NCBI GenBank assembly: GCA_002399405.1
Contig: DHDP01000014.1
Location: 171,408-214,070 of the forward strand
Length of the DNA stretch: 42,663 nucleotides
DNA from: Treponema sp. UBA4873
GTDB lineage: Bacteria; Spirochaetota; Spirochaetia; Treponematales; Treponemataceae
Reading direction: 5' to 3'
In this document: positions 32,328-40,900 of the stretch, piece by piece
Layout: every line of letters begins with the position of its first letter
Position numbering within the stretch: the stretch's first letter is position 1
Position numbers and translations under genes: made by a program
The notes under the pieces: generated by a model
Seen by the model: only the letters and a program-made list of their open reading frames with translations
What the model was told of the DNA's origin: nothing
Databases searched by the model: none

Positions 32328-34022
32328 ATGGGAAACTATCAGAGAATCAATCCGAAGGCACCGGCGGAGATTGAACGGCGCCATGCGTATCTGCTCGGCG
32401 GCGGCATCGCAAGTCTTTCCGCCGCAGAATTTCTTATCAGGGACGGGCACATGCCGGGAAAGAACATTCACATTGTCGAAATGCTCCCGATGGAAGGCGG
32501 CTCAATGGACGGCGCGGGTACCGCGGAAGAGGGATACACCGCGCGCGGCGGACGCGAAATCGAAGAACATTTCGAATGCTTCATGGACCTGTTCGGTTCC
32601 GTTCCGTCGCTCATGAATCCGGAGAGAACGGTGCTGGACGAATTCCGCGAACTCAATCTCGAGGAACCGATTGAGTCGCACTGCAGAATCGTAAGCAATC
32701 AGGGAAAAAAAGGTGATTTTTCGTCGCTCGGTCTTTCTACTGAAAACGCGCTCGAGCTTGCGCGCCTTCACATGCTGTCGGAGGAAAAACTCGGCAGCAC
32801 TACAATCGAACAGTATTTCAGCCCGAGCTTCTTTGAAACAAACTTCTGGTTTTTCTGGGCGACGATGTTCGCGTTTGAAAAATGGCACAGCGTCGTCGAA
32901 GTAAAACGGTATACGGAGCGTTTCATGCACCTTATCGGCGGACTCAACTGCCTTAAAGGAATTCTGCACACCGAATACAATCAGTACGACTCGCTCATCC
33001 TGCCTCTTACAACGATGCTGAAAAATCAGGGAGTACAGTTCGAATACGGATGTACAGTCACCGACATCGACTTCGACTTCAACGGCGGAAAAAAGACTGC
33101 GACGGCGTACCGCTATATCCGGAACGGTACCGAAAAGGTACAGAAAATACAGAGCGGCGACGTTGCTCTTTTCACGAACGGTTCCATGACGCAGAACACC
33201 ACGCGAGGCAGTCTCGACAAACCGGCGGTCATCAACCGCTCCGGCGACAAAGGCTGTTTCTCTGTTTGGGAAAAGGTCGCGGCAAAAACGGAGGGATTCG
33301 GCCATCCGGAAAAATTCTGCAGCGACATCGACAAATCAAAATGGCTGTCGTTCACCGTCACGCTCAAAGACGACGACATCGTGTTTCCGTACCTGCTCAA
33401 TCTGACAGGCGACAAACCGGGCATGGGCGGACTCGTGACAATCAAGGATTCAAGCTGGTTCATGAGCTGGGTCGTGCCGAAGCAGCCTCATTTCATCAAT
33501 CAGCCGGAAAACGTAAAGGTGCTCTGGGCATACGCGCTCAACCTCGACGTCGGGGGCGACTACGTCAAAAAAACGATGTCCGAGTGCACCGGACGGGAAA
33601 TGTTCGAAGAGCTGCTGTATCACATGGGTCTCAAGGATAAAATACCGCAGATTCTGAATCACACCGTCAACGTTATTCCGAGCATGATGCCGTACATCAC
33701 GTCGCAGTTCATGCCGCGCGTTCCGGGCGACCGCCCCGACGTCATTCCGGCGGGAAGCACGAATTTCGCATTCGTCGGTCAGTTCGCGGAAGTTCCGCAG
33801 GACTGCGTCTTTACCGTCGAATATTCGGTACGCAGCGCGATGATGGCAGTCTACGGTCTGCTCAATCTTGAAAAAACAGTGGAACCTGTCTATCCGAGTC
33901 AGTACGACATCCGCGTGCTCGCTTCCGCAGCGCGTACCTGCCTTAACCTGAACAACGTTCCGCTCAAGGATATTCCGCTCGGCAGACTGCTTGCGGGAAC
34001 GGAACTTGCAAAAATGCTGTAA
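32328..34022 (+). CDS. ohyA: Oleate hydratase (FAD-dependent)
   Basis: A 564-residue oleate hydratase, which adds water to the 9-10 double bond of oleate to give 10-hydroxystearate and lowers the toxicity of unsaturated fatty acids. FAD motif LLGGGIASLSA spans 22-32 and EGGSMDGAG is near 50. GREIEEHFECF near 72-82 and the C-terminal NFAFVGQFAE region near 482-491 match the family. Normal length and no signal peptide, so it is cytosolic or membrane-peripheral. GGAGG sits seven bases before the ATG. It ends in a strong terminator. Confidence 0.93.
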   Translation: MGNYQRINPKAPAEIERRHAYLLGGGIASLSAAEFLIRDGHMPGKNIHIVEMLPMEGGSMDGAGTAEEGYTARGGREIEEHFECFMDLFGSVPSLMNPERTVLDEFRELNLEEPIESHCRIVSNQGKKGDFSSLGLSTENALELARLHMLSEEKLGSTTIEQYFSPSFFETNFWFFWATMFAFEKWHSVVEVKRYTERFMHLIGGLNCLKGILHTEYNQYDSLILPLTTMLKNQGVQFEYGCTVTDIDFDFNGGKKTATAYRYIRNGTEKVQKIQSGDVALFTNGSMTQNTTRGSLDKPAVINRSGDKGCFSVWEKVAAKTEGFGHPEKFCSDIDKSKWLSFTVTLKDDDIVFPYLLNLTGDKPGMGGLVTIKDSSWFMSWVVPKQPHFINQPENVKVLWAYALNLDVGGDYVKKTMSECTGREMFEELLYHMGLKDKIPQILNHTVNVIPSMMPYITSQFMPRVPGDRPDVIPAGSTNFAFVGQFAEVPQDCVFTVEYSVRSAMMAVYGLLNLEKTVEPVYPSQYDIRVLASAARTCLNLNNVPLKDIPLGRLLAGTELAKML

Positions 34023-34036
34023 CGGTCGTTCATACG

Positions 34037-34080
34037 GAACAGGGCCGGGATTCCTTTCGGAACTCCGGCCCTGTTCTTTT
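34037..34080 (+). terminator. Rho-independent terminator after ohyA
   Basis: GAACAGGGCCGG pairs perfectly with CCGGCCCTGTTC, and an inner TTCC/GGAA extends the stem to about 18 pairs with one mismatch and a tttc loop. A TTTT run follows. There is no T-run on the minus strand, so it acts on the ohyA side only. Confidence 0.9.
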
Positions 34081-34095
34081 CAAAAAGCATATCGT

Positions 34096-35268
34096 TTAGT
34101 GGTGGAAGAGCCGTATTCCGGTAAACGCCATGGCCATGTCGTATTTGTCGCACATCCGGATCACGTCGTCGTCGCGGATCGAGCCGCCGGGCTGCGCAAT
34201 AACGGTCGCGCCGCTTTTGTGAGCGCGCTCGATGTTGTCGCCGAACGGGAAAAACGCGTCGCTGCCGACTGCGACGTCAGTATTTTTTGCAAGCCACGCC
34301 TGCTTTTCCTCCGTCGTGAAAACCGCCGGCTTCGTCTTAAAAACCGTCTGCCATTTCCCTTCCGCAAGCACGTCCTCATACTCGCCGCCGATGTACACGT
34401 CGATTGCGTTGTCGCGGTCGGGACGCTTGAGTCCGTCGACGAACTCAAGCCCGAGCACCTGCGGCGACTGGCGCAGCCACCAGTTGTCGGCCTTGTTTCC
34501 GGCAAGGCGCGTGCAGTGTACGCGCGACTGCTGTCCGGCTCCGACGCCTATTGCCTGCCCGTCCTTCACGTACGCGACGCTGTTCGACTGCGTATATTTC
34601 AGCACGATAAGCGACACGAGCAGGTCGCGCTTTTCCGATCCGGAAAGATTCTTATTCTTCGTTACGATATCAGCAAGGCACGATTCGTCGAGAACTATGT
34701 TGTTCCGTCCCTGTTCGAACGTAACACCGAACACCTGTTTGCGCTCTATCGGTTCGGGAACGTAGTCTTTATCTATCTGAATCACTGCGTACGCGCCTTT
34801 CTTTTTTCCCTTGAGAATCTCAAGCGCTTCCGGTTCAAATCCCGGAGCGATGATTCCGTCGGAAACTTCCTTTGCAATAAGACGCGCTGTCGGAACGTCG
34901 CACGTGTCCGACAGGGAAATGAAATCGCCGAACGACGACATACGGTCCGCTCCGCGCGCGCGCGCATAAGACGCTGCAAGCGGAGAAAGTTCGATGTCGC
35001 CGGTAAAATAGATCCGCTTAAGCGTATCGGAGAGCGGAAGGCCGACCGCGGCGCCGGCCGGTGAAACGTGTTTAAAGGAAGCAGCGGACGGCAGTTTCGA
35101 TGCGGCCGCAAGTTCCTTCACGAGCTGCCAGCCGTTGAGCGCGTCGAGCAGGTTGATATATCCCGGTTTTCCGTTGAGCACGGTGATAGGGAGACTGCCT
35201 TTTTCCATAAACACCCGTGCCGGTTTCTGGTTCGGGTTGCATCCGTATTTCAGTTGAAGTTCTGTCAT
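34096..35268 (-). CDS. Stand-alone AICAR transformylase (PurH C-terminal domain only)
   Basis: A 390-residue phosphoribosylaminoimidazolecarboxamide formyltransferase, matching only the C-terminal part of bifunctional PurH (usually about 520). It starts LKYGCNPNQKPA, has the catalytic Lys66-His67 pair in SFKHVSPAG, and DRMSSFGDF near 108-116. The N-terminal IMP cyclohydrolase domain is absent. It would make FAICAR from AICAR and 10-formyl-THF; the last step to IMP must come from another protein or be lacking. A promoter of TTGAGA-17-TAAAGT ends six bases before the ATG, so translation may be leaderless. Confidence 0.9.
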   Translation of the reverse strand: MTELQLKYGCNPNQKPARVFMEKGSLPITVLNGKPGYINLLDALNGWQLVKELAAASKLPSAASFKHVSPAGAAVGLPLSDTLKRIYFTGDIELSPLAASYARARGADRMSSFGDFISLSDTCDVPTARLIAKEVSDGIIAPGFEPEALEILKGKKKGAYAVIQIDKDYVPEPIERKQVFGVTFEQGRNNIVLDESCLADIVTKNKNLSGSEKRDLLVSLIVLKYTQSNSVAYVKDGQAIGVGAGQQSRVHCTRLAGNKADNWWLRQSPQVLGLEFVDGLKRPDRDNAIDVYIGGEYEDVLAEGKWQTVFKTKPAVFTTEEKQAWLAKNTDVAVGSDAFFPFGDNIERAHKSGATVIAQPGGSIRDDDVIRMCDKYDMAMAFTGIRLFHH

Positions 35269-35274
35269 AGCTTC

Positions 35275-35303
35275 ACTTTAACAGGAAACATCCGATTTCT
35301 CAA
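35275..35303 (-). promoter_or_regulatory. Promoter of the AICAR transformylase gene
   Basis: On the minus strand TTGAGA (35303-35298), 17 bases, TAAAGT (35280-35275), with six bases to the ATG. It lies in the 45-nt gap after the histidine kinase gene. Confidence 0.5.
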
Positions 35304-35313
35304 TATAAATAAT

Positions 35314-36606
35314 TCACGCTGATTCGTGGACTGCAGGCAGCGTCAATGCCAGCACCGCGCCGTATCCGGGGGCATTCCCGGCGGAAATGCCCCCGTGCAT
35401 AACGTCCATGATGACTTTCGCAACCGCGAGTCCGAGTCCCGACCCTCCGGCGTTTCTGTTGTGCGACGGGTCTCCGCGGTAAAAACGTTCGAATACGTGC
35501 GGCAGAATTTCCGGTTCGATTCCCGGACCGTTGTCGGTAAACGTAATGACGGCCAGCGTTCCTTCCCTGCGCACTTCAACCGCGATGTGCGCCGGAGGCG
35601 GCGTAAATTTGATGCTGTTTGAAACAATAATCGTAAAAGCCTCGTACAGAAGTTCTTCTTCGGCGGATACGGCAGCCATATCCGGTACGCCGTCGAATGC
35701 AAACACCGTCGCCGGCGACCACGCGCGGGTGTCGTCCGCAAGGCGGTTGAGCAGCGGTTTTACAGGTACGGCCGTCATGGATAATTTTTCGGCGCCGTCT
35801 TCAAGCCGCGACAGCAGCAGCATATTCGTAATTATTGCTTCCATCGAATGCGACTCCGTTATGAGCGCGTCGATCGATTTTTCGAGCTGCGCGGAATCGT
35901 TCTTTCCCCATCGCCGTATGAGATTCGCGTGACCGAGAATGACCGCGAGCGGCGTCTTAAGCTCGTGCGATACGTTCGACGTGAACTGACGCCCGCGGTC
36001 GAAATCCGCCTTGAGCCGGGAGAACAAATCGTTGAACGTCGACGCAAGCGTGTCGAGTTCGTCGCCGGTTCCCGTCACCGGAAGCCGCTGACTGAGATTC
36101 GCGCTGCTGATTTTCTGAGCCATTCCCGTCATTTCCTTAACGGGCTTAAGCGTGCGCCGCGTAATCAGCAGTGCCGCCCGGAACGAAACAAGCAGCAGCG
36201 GAAAAAACAGAATGAGCATAAGACGCGGAAGCCCCGAAAGCAGCTGCTCGGACGTATCCCGGTCCATGTTGAGCGCCGCTTCTACCGTAAACAGTTCCCC
36301 GTCGTCCGTTTTGAAGACGGCACTTCCACCGCCGCGGTATACGCTGAACAGAATATAATACGGAAGCTCATCGTTAAGAAGTATTTCTTCCGTGTTTTCG
36401 CCGTTCTGACTCATCATGCCGGAAAAAGACGAAGAGATACGCTCCATTGCGAAAATAAGTTCGCGGTTCTGCTGAATGCGGATATTGCTCCGAAGCAGGA
36501 GCACGATCGCAAACGACAGTACGAAAATAATAATCGTAATGAGAAGAGAAAATCTTAGTGCAAGATATGCGGCTACCGATAAATACCGGGTATGCTTTTT
36601 TCTCAT
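35314..36606 (-). CDS. Sensor histidine kinase (HAMP/HisKA, CusS-like)
   Basis: A 430-residue kinase. Membrane spans lie near 12-38 and 127-150, with a periplasmic sensor of about 90 residues between. A HAMP domain (about 150-205), then HisKA with phospho-acceptor His214 in SNVSHELKTPL, and an ATPase domain with NSIKFTP, DNGPGIEPE near 372 and GGSGLGLAVAK near 400. Its start overlaps the response regulator stop by four bases, so the two form a two-component pair. The signal is unknown. Confidence 0.93.
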   Translation of the reverse strand: MRKKHTRYLSVAAYLALRFSLLITIIIFVLSFAIVLLLRSNIRIQQNRELIFAMERISSSFSGMMSQNGENTEEILLNDELPYYILFSVYRGGGSAVFKTDDGELFTVEAALNMDRDTSEQLLSGLPRLMLILFFPLLLVSFRAALLITRRTLKPVKEMTGMAQKISSANLSQRLPVTGTGDELDTLASTFNDLFSRLKADFDRGRQFTSNVSHELKTPLAVILGHANLIRRWGKNDSAQLEKSIDALITESHSMEAIITNMLLLSRLEDGAEKLSMTAVPVKPLLNRLADDTRAWSPATVFAFDGVPDMAAVSAEEELLYEAFTIIVSNSIKFTPPPAHIAVEVRREGTLAVITFTDNGPGIEPEILPHVFERFYRGDPSHNRNAGGSGLGLAVAKVIMDVMHGGISAGNAPGYGAVLALTLPAVHESA

Positions 36607-37280
36607 TGTTTATTTTCGCCTTTCATCGTATATCCGAATCCGCGCACCGTCGTAATATATTCTTCTCCGGCCCGCTCGTCTATTTTCTGCCGTATGTACC
36701 GCACGTATACGTCGACTGAATTCTCGTCGATGTAATGTCCCTGCCCCCACACCGCCGAAATAAGCTGTTCCCTGTTAAGCACCGTGTTCTGATTTTCCAT
36801 AAGCGTTTTGAGCAGAAAAAACTCGGTCCGGGACAGTTCAATCACGCTGCCGTTCAGAAGCGCTTCCATGCGTTCCGGATACAATGCAAGGTTCCGTATT
36901 TTCAGCACGGAAACGAAACCAGGAATGCGGCGCATCACCGCGCGCATACGTGCAAGCAGCTCCTCGATTTCGAACGGTTTCGTAAGATAATCGTCCGCGC
37001 CCGCGTTGAGACCGTTTACCTTGTCGTACGTTTCACCTCTGGCGGTAAGCAGAATGACGGGCACTTTCGACGACTTTCTGATGCGGCGGAGCACTTCAAG
37101 CCCGCTCAGTCCGGGAAGCATTATATCGAGCAGGATAATATCAGGCGGGCACGATTCGAACACTGCAAGCGCAGCTCTTCCGTCGGCCGCATCCCGGACC
37201 TCGAAACCTTCGTGACAGAGTTCCGTTTTGAGAAATCCCATAATTCCCGCGTCGTCTTCGACGACAAGTACTTTTTCCAT
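36603..37280 (-). CDS. OmpR/PhoB-family response regulator
   Basis: A 225-residue regulator. The receiver domain (1 to about 120) has the acidic pair ED at 8-9, phospho-acceptor Asp52 in LLDIMLPG and Lys101 in TKPFE; the winged-helix DNA-binding domain is at about 130-222 (RTEFFLLKTLMENQNTVLNR). GGAAG lies seven bases before the ATG. The ATG shares one base with the stop of the upstream exported protein (TGATG). Cognate kinase directly downstream. Together they should respond to an envelope signal. Confidence 0.94.
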   Translation of the reverse strand: MEKVLVVEDDAGIMGFLKTELCHEGFEVRDAADGRAALAVFESCPPDIILLDIMLPGLSGLEVLRRIRKSSKVPVILLTARGETYDKVNGLNAGADDYLTKPFEIEELLARMRAVMRRIPGFVSVLKIRNLALYPERMEALLNGSVIELSRTEFFLLKTLMENQNTVLNREQLISAVWGQGHYIDENSVDVYVRYIRQKIDERAGEEYITTVRGFGYTMKGENKQ

Positions 37281-37777
37281 CAGTAGCTTCCGTCCCCGGC
37301 AGGCTTTTTAAACACCTGTACGTAACCGTCCGTTATTCCGTCAAACGCATTCTGTATAAGGGGCGAGCCGTTAAAACTCGCGGCAGAAACAAACTCCAGC
37401 TTTATCCGTGTATCCGCGGAACTTAAGAACATCCTGCATACGGACGCAGGAAATTTAAACCGGACTTCCGTTCCCGCCTTATTAAACAATTCCGACGTTT
37501 CTGAGGGAACGGGCCGGCCGTTCACCAGAACGTCCGGCAGCGCCACGGTCCTCGGATCAACCGCACTGCTGAAATGGACATCAATCAGTAAATTTCCCGC
37601 TTCAGCTTTCTCTGCTTCAATTTTTACAACATAAAAATCCGAATGTTTCGACGTCATCCGCATGCCGTGATACGGCACGATTGCGTGAAGCTGATGCGCA
37701 AAGACAGGCGGACGCGACAAAAACAATACCAGAAGACAGGGAATAAAATAATGCACTCTCCTGAAATTTCCGTTCAT
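37280..37777 (-). CDS. Small exported protein coupled to a two-component system
   Basis: A 165-residue protein of unknown function. It begins MNGNFRRVHYFIPCLLVLFL with a signal peptide cut probably after VFA near residue 28, then a beta-rich domain (DFYVVKIEAEKAEAGNLLIDV near 45-65; DPRTVALPDVLVNGRPV). It could be a periplasmic sensor partner or an Ig-like binding protein. The longer open frame starting at 37954 lacks a ribosome site and runs through AT-rich non-coding sequence. A TATAAT lies four bases before the ATG but no good -35 accompanies it. Being first in the operon with the regulator and kinase, it may feed the signal to the kinase. Confidence 0.7.
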   Translation of the reverse strand: MNGNFRRVHYFIPCLLVLFLSRPPVFAHQLHAIVPYHGMRMTSKHSDFYVVKIEAEKAEAGNLLIDVHFSSAVDPRTVALPDVLVNGRPVPSETSELFNKAGTEVRFKFPASVCRMFLSSADTRIKLEFVSAASFNGSPLIQNAFDGITDGYVQVFKKPAGDGSY

Positions 37778-37941
37778 ATGATTATAGTACGTTATTTTAT
37801 TATTTTTGTATTCATGTTCAAGATTAAAAAATTTTAATCTTTTTCCAATCGGATTTTCATGAACAACGTCTCCGTTTTTACTATATTCGGTACTGTCAGA
37901 GAGAGAAAGACGCCTGAAAATGATTACGTAGGAGTAAAAGT

Positions 37942-38487
37942 ATGAAAAAGACAATTTCTGTACACGCAGCTGTAATTCTTACAGCGCTCACCCTCGCCGC
38001 CGCACCTGTATTTGCAGCCGGCACAACGAATACAACAGCAACTACGGCAGCTGCAACCGCTGCGACAACACCGGCGGCGACTACCGCAGCCGCTGCAAAG
38101 AAGACGACCGCAAAGAAAGCGGCTGTAAAAATGGCGGCAGCAATAAAAATACCTGTCATCTCCGTTTCAAAATACGGCGAAAAGACGGCAGGCGCATTCA
38201 CAATCACATGGACTGACTCAGGCAGCGGCAAATATACGTACACGCTTGAGCGTGCGGCAGCCGACAAGAACGGCAAACTCACCGGAAAATTCGCTGCAGC
38301 AGCATCCGCAACTGACACGGACAATATCTATACAGCAACGGATACGGTCGCTGCGGAAAAGTATTATAAATACCGCCTCACCGTATCAGAAGGAAAAGAA
38401 ACGGTGAAAGGTGCCGTTTCAGCGACAGAATCTTCCGTGACTGCAGATGCAGCGCCTGCAGCAGCCGTTCCGGCCGTAAATAAATAA
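37942..38487 (+). CDS. Exported Ala/Thr/Lys-rich protein with an FN3-like C-terminus
   Basis: A 181-residue secreted protein. The signal peptide is MKKTISVHAAVILTALTLAA, with cleavage after VFA near 25. A low-complexity Ala/Thr stretch (about 26-50) is followed by a Lys/Ala part (about 51-68) and a beta-sandwich-like region of about 90 residues (ITWTDSGSGKYTYTLER; YYKYRLTVSEGKE) that recalls fibronectin type III. TAGGAG lies seven bases before the ATG. It is divergent from the two-component operon and ends in a hairpin terminator. Function unknown; a surface linker or envelope protein is plausible. Confidence 0.8.
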   Translation: MKKTISVHAAVILTALTLAAAPVFAAGTTNTTATTAAATAATTPAATTAAAAKKTTAKKAAVKMAAAIKIPVISVSKYGEKTAGAFTITWTDSGSGKYTYTLERAAADKNGKLTGKFAAAASATDTDNIYTATDTVAAEKYYKYRLTVSEGKETVKGAVSATESSVTADAAPAAAVPAVNK

Positions 38488-38517
38488 CACAGTCGGGCTA
38501 AACAGCATTCAGCACAT

Positions 38518-38564
38518 AAAAGGGGTCATTCCAGAGGTTTTACCTTCGGGACAGCCCCTTTTTT
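38518..38564 (+). terminator. Hairpin terminator after the Ala/Thr-rich gene
   Basis: AAAAGGGG (38518-38525) pairs with CCCCTTTT, and the stem continues inward with two mismatches; six Ts follow the CCCC. The long loop contains a second small GAGG/CCTT-type hairpin. Confidence 0.8.
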
Positions 38565-38608
38565 ATGAGACAAATTTTAAAAACGCCGCTTGCAGACAAG
38601 CCCGCCGT

Positions 38609-39505
38609 TTATTTTTTCTGAACTGATTTTCCCCGCTGCACGAGTTCCCGTCCGACGATGCATCCGAGAATAATCACGCCGCCTATGCCGGTCCACACGG
38701 ACGGCACCTCATGCATGAACAGAAGCACCCACACAGGATTCATAAGCGGCTCTATCATCGAAATAAACGACGCGCTGAGCGCACGTACGCTTCCTATACC
38801 GCGGGCGTATAAAATCGAAGGCATCCCTATCTGAAATATGCCGAGCAGCACAAGACCGATACACGACGACAGCATAACGTTTCCGGCGGGCGGCCCGTAT
38901 ATTAAAATAAAAGGAACGCCCGCGAGAAACGTCATACCGTGCGCAAGCATAAACGCATCCTGCGAACCGCGGCGGCGGAGCTTCCGCATATAAATGGTAC
39001 AGAATCCCCATGTCGTTCCCGAAAGCGCCGCAAGAATATTCCCCAGCATACGTCCGCTGCCCAGACCGTCGGCAAAAAAAAGCACCATGCCGAGCACGAC
39101 GCCCGCGACCGTAACGTAGTCGGACTTCCTGTTTTTCTCGCCGAGTATAAGCGGACCGAACAGAATAATATAAACCGGATCAGTGTATTGAAGAAGAATC
39201 GTATTGGCGGCGGTCGTGAGCTTGTTCGCGACGATATACAGAATCATCGTGCCTGCATAGCATACCGCCGCGATATACAGATACAGCGTCCCCCGTCCGT
39301 CCACTCTGCCGCTTTTCTCGTCGCGGACCGTAAACGACGGCAGGCGGCGCAGCATCGCACACACCGTAAAAAGCCCGAGAAGACTCCGCATGCCTGCAAT
39401 GGCAAACGGATTCCAGTCGACGAGCTTTACAAGCACACCGCCCGTACTCCAAAGAAGCGCACAAAAAACAAGCGACAGAACGCCGCCCGCTGTTGATATC
39501 TGCAT
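38609..39505 (-). CDS. EamA/DMT-family transporter
   Basis: A 298-residue integral membrane protein with ten predicted spans made of two EamA repeats (about 7-145 and 155-290). The N-terminal part is ALLWSTGGVLVKLVDWNPFAIAGMRSL-like and QYTDPVYIILFGPLILGEK ends the first repeat. DMT proteins export amino acids or other metabolites; the substrate is unknown. It is 15 nt behind a small cytosolic protein gene, so they are probably co-transcribed. Confidence 0.9.
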   Translation of the reverse strand: MQISTAGGVLSLVFCALLWSTGGVLVKLVDWNPFAIAGMRSLLGLFTVCAMLRRLPSFTVRDEKSGRVDGRGTLYLYIAAVCYAGTMILYIVANKLTTAANTILLQYTDPVYIILFGPLILGEKNRKSDYVTVAGVVLGMVLFFADGLGSGRMLGNILAALSGTTWGFCTIYMRKLRRRGSQDAFMLAHGMTFLAGVPFILIYGPPAGNVMLSSCIGLVLLGIFQIGMPSILYARGIGSVRALSASFISMIEPLMNPVWVLLFMHEVPSVWTGIGGVIILGCIVGRELVQRGKSVQKK

Positions 39506-39520
39506 ACCGATTTACACTTT

Positions 39521-39751
39521 TTATTTCTTTTCAGCTGCTGTAAAAACGGAATCAGCTTCGTAGTTGGCGATGAAATCCTCTACATCTGCAGAATCCATCG
39601 TAATTCCGTATGATTCTTCGCCGTCGGTCTTTATATCAGCGCTCAGGCCTTTGAAATCAGCATAACTTACCGGAGCTCCCGTAAGACCGCCTTTATCCGC
39701 ACTTCTGGTAAAACCTGCTTTTCCGTTGTAGTTGATATAAATCTCGCTCAT
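39521..39751 (-). CDS. Small protein of unknown function upstream of the DMT transporter
   Basis: A 76-residue protein beginning MSEIYINYNGKAGFTRSADK, with a helical, acidic C-terminal half (SADVEDFIANYEAD). AGAGGA lies eight bases before the ATG at 39751, which supports this start over the longer frame. It shows no membrane segment, Cys or known motif. Its coupling to the transporter gene (15-nt gap) hints at a shared role. Confidence 0.75.
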   Translation of the reverse strand: MSEIYINYNGKAGFTRSADKGGLTGAPVSYADFKGLSADIKTDGEESYGITMDSADVEDFIANYEADSVFTAAEKK

Positions 39752-39810
39752 CGCAACAGTCCTCTGTAATCGAAATAATGACTGTAGTATACCTGATACG
39801 CCCCCGTAAA

Positions 39811-40188
39811 TCAACGGGCGGGACAGTACCGGCCGTCCCGGTCTGTCACGACGGACGTACTCCCCAAGTGGTCCGCGTGGTAGTAATACGTATATTTCCG
39901 TTCCACACCCGTATCCGCGTTGTCGTAGTCTTCCCCTGTTCCGAGAGCTACCTGTTTTGTCACGATACGGTCGTTACCCAGGAATATATGCTTGCTCATC
40001 CTTCCGCCCGCTCCCTGGTAGGCGTCGTCGTACCGCTCTTGTACAATATTCTCCGGATCGCCAAGACTACCCGGATCCGGTAATTTTTCAGGTCCTCCAT
40101 TTACACCTTTCCCTAATGATGATTGTGGTTGATTTCCCGGAGGTATAGGATTTTCCTTCTTATCGCGAACAGCTTCATCTATATTCAC
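39811..40188 (-). pseudogene. Displaced RHS-core fragment
   Basis: A frame of 125 codons whose last 70 residues are RHS core, KHIFLGNDRIVTKQVALG to DHLGSTSVVTDRDG, ending after DRDG with a six-residue nonsense tail, so the rest of the RHS gene is lost. The first 50 residues are Pro/Gly-rich and unrelated (PIPPGNQPQSSLGKGVNGG). The open frame continues to about 40302 without a good start. The 204-bp core part is nearly identical to part of the full RHS gene. Probably a recombination leftover. From 40189 to 40364 only a broken coding-like stretch is visible. Confidence 0.75.
39834..40037 (-). repeat. RHS direct repeat, copy 1
   Basis: 204 bases aligned without gaps to 41860-42063. I count about 20 differences by eye (about 90% identity), nearly all synonymous: the proteins differ at a single residue (Thr/Met). 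It ends exactly at the RYDD codon block on one side and at DRDG on the other. Confidence 0.85.
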
Positions 40189-40364
40189 TTTTTTCAGTCC
40201 TGCATCAGATGACCAGTTATCACCAAGTTCTCTGCCATTAGAAGGTGACTGCGGCTGCAGCCTTCCCTGCTGCTGTAATATTGGCAGACAAGCTCTGCCG
40301 TATCACTGGTACCGAAAAATTTAATATAGTCGTAATTTCTTCGCTCAGTCGTTTATTTATACCG

Positions 40365-40886
40365 CTAATAATACTTTCTAATCTCAGAAGTACCTTTTAT
40401 TCTTTCTATCGATACTAGATTCCAAAAACTGTTCGTAATTTTATAAAACAACTTACATTCATTTTCCTCATTTCTTATGATATCATAAGGCACAGGGGTA
40501 TCGAGGATATATGAAAAACAAAAGACTTCTTCATTATTTAGTACTATTGCTATGTGATACAATGATATCTTTCCTACTTGATTATTATATCTTTTGAACC
40601 AAATCGATTTTATATCAGAATTCTTTATAATATACATCCTAAAGCCTTTTCTTGCTGACAAGACACCTCTATCATATAATCTCACATCAGCTTGATTATA
40701 AAAGTGAACAGGTCCCATTAATAACCAAAAAACAAATATCAAAATAAAAAAAAATAGTGCAATCATTATATTCTCTTTATTCAAGTTATATTTTTGAAGT
40801 TCATTAACCATATAAATAATTAACAAAGTTTCTGCACTTAAAAACCCATAGCGATTAAAAAAATAAAATCTTGTAATTTTATTCAT
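40365..40886 (-). CDS. Small two-span membrane protein, candidate RHS immunity protein
   Basis: A 173-residue protein of unknown family. It has two membrane spans (about 14-30 and 40-65) and a soluble C-terminal domain of strand pattern (MYIIKNSDIKSIWFKRYNN near 85-103) that resembles the PH-like domains of small bacterial membrane proteins. AGAGG precedes the ATG at 40886. It starts 14 nt after the RHS stop on the same strand. Very AT-rich compared with the RHS core, as is usual for toxin/immunity cassettes. An immunity role is inferred from position and composition only. Confidence 0.6.
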   Translation of the reverse strand: MNKITRFYFFNRYGFLSAETLLIIYMVNELQKYNLNKENIMIALFFFILIFVFWLLMGPVHFYNQADVRLYDRGVLSARKGFRMYIIKNSDIKSIWFKRYNNQVGKISLYHIAIVLNNEEVFCFSYILDTPVPYDIIRNEENECKLFYKITNSFWNLVSIERIKGTSEIRKYY

Positions 40887-40900
40887 AAACACCTCTATTA

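Noticed and set aside
33991..35064. 357-codon open frame opposite the AICAR transformylase gene
   Set aside because: It is antisense to a well-recognised enzyme, it runs over the ohyA terminator, and its product has no motif.
37896..38324. Hydrophobic 142-codon frame antisense to the Ala/Thr-rich protein
   Set aside because: The Ala/Val run is the mirror of the GCN/ACN-rich sense codons; the sense frame has a signal peptide and ribosome site.
40189..40364. A separate toxin gene between the candidate immunity gene and the RHS fragment
   Set aside because: Frames here are broken by stops with no start or ribosome site; at most a remnant.
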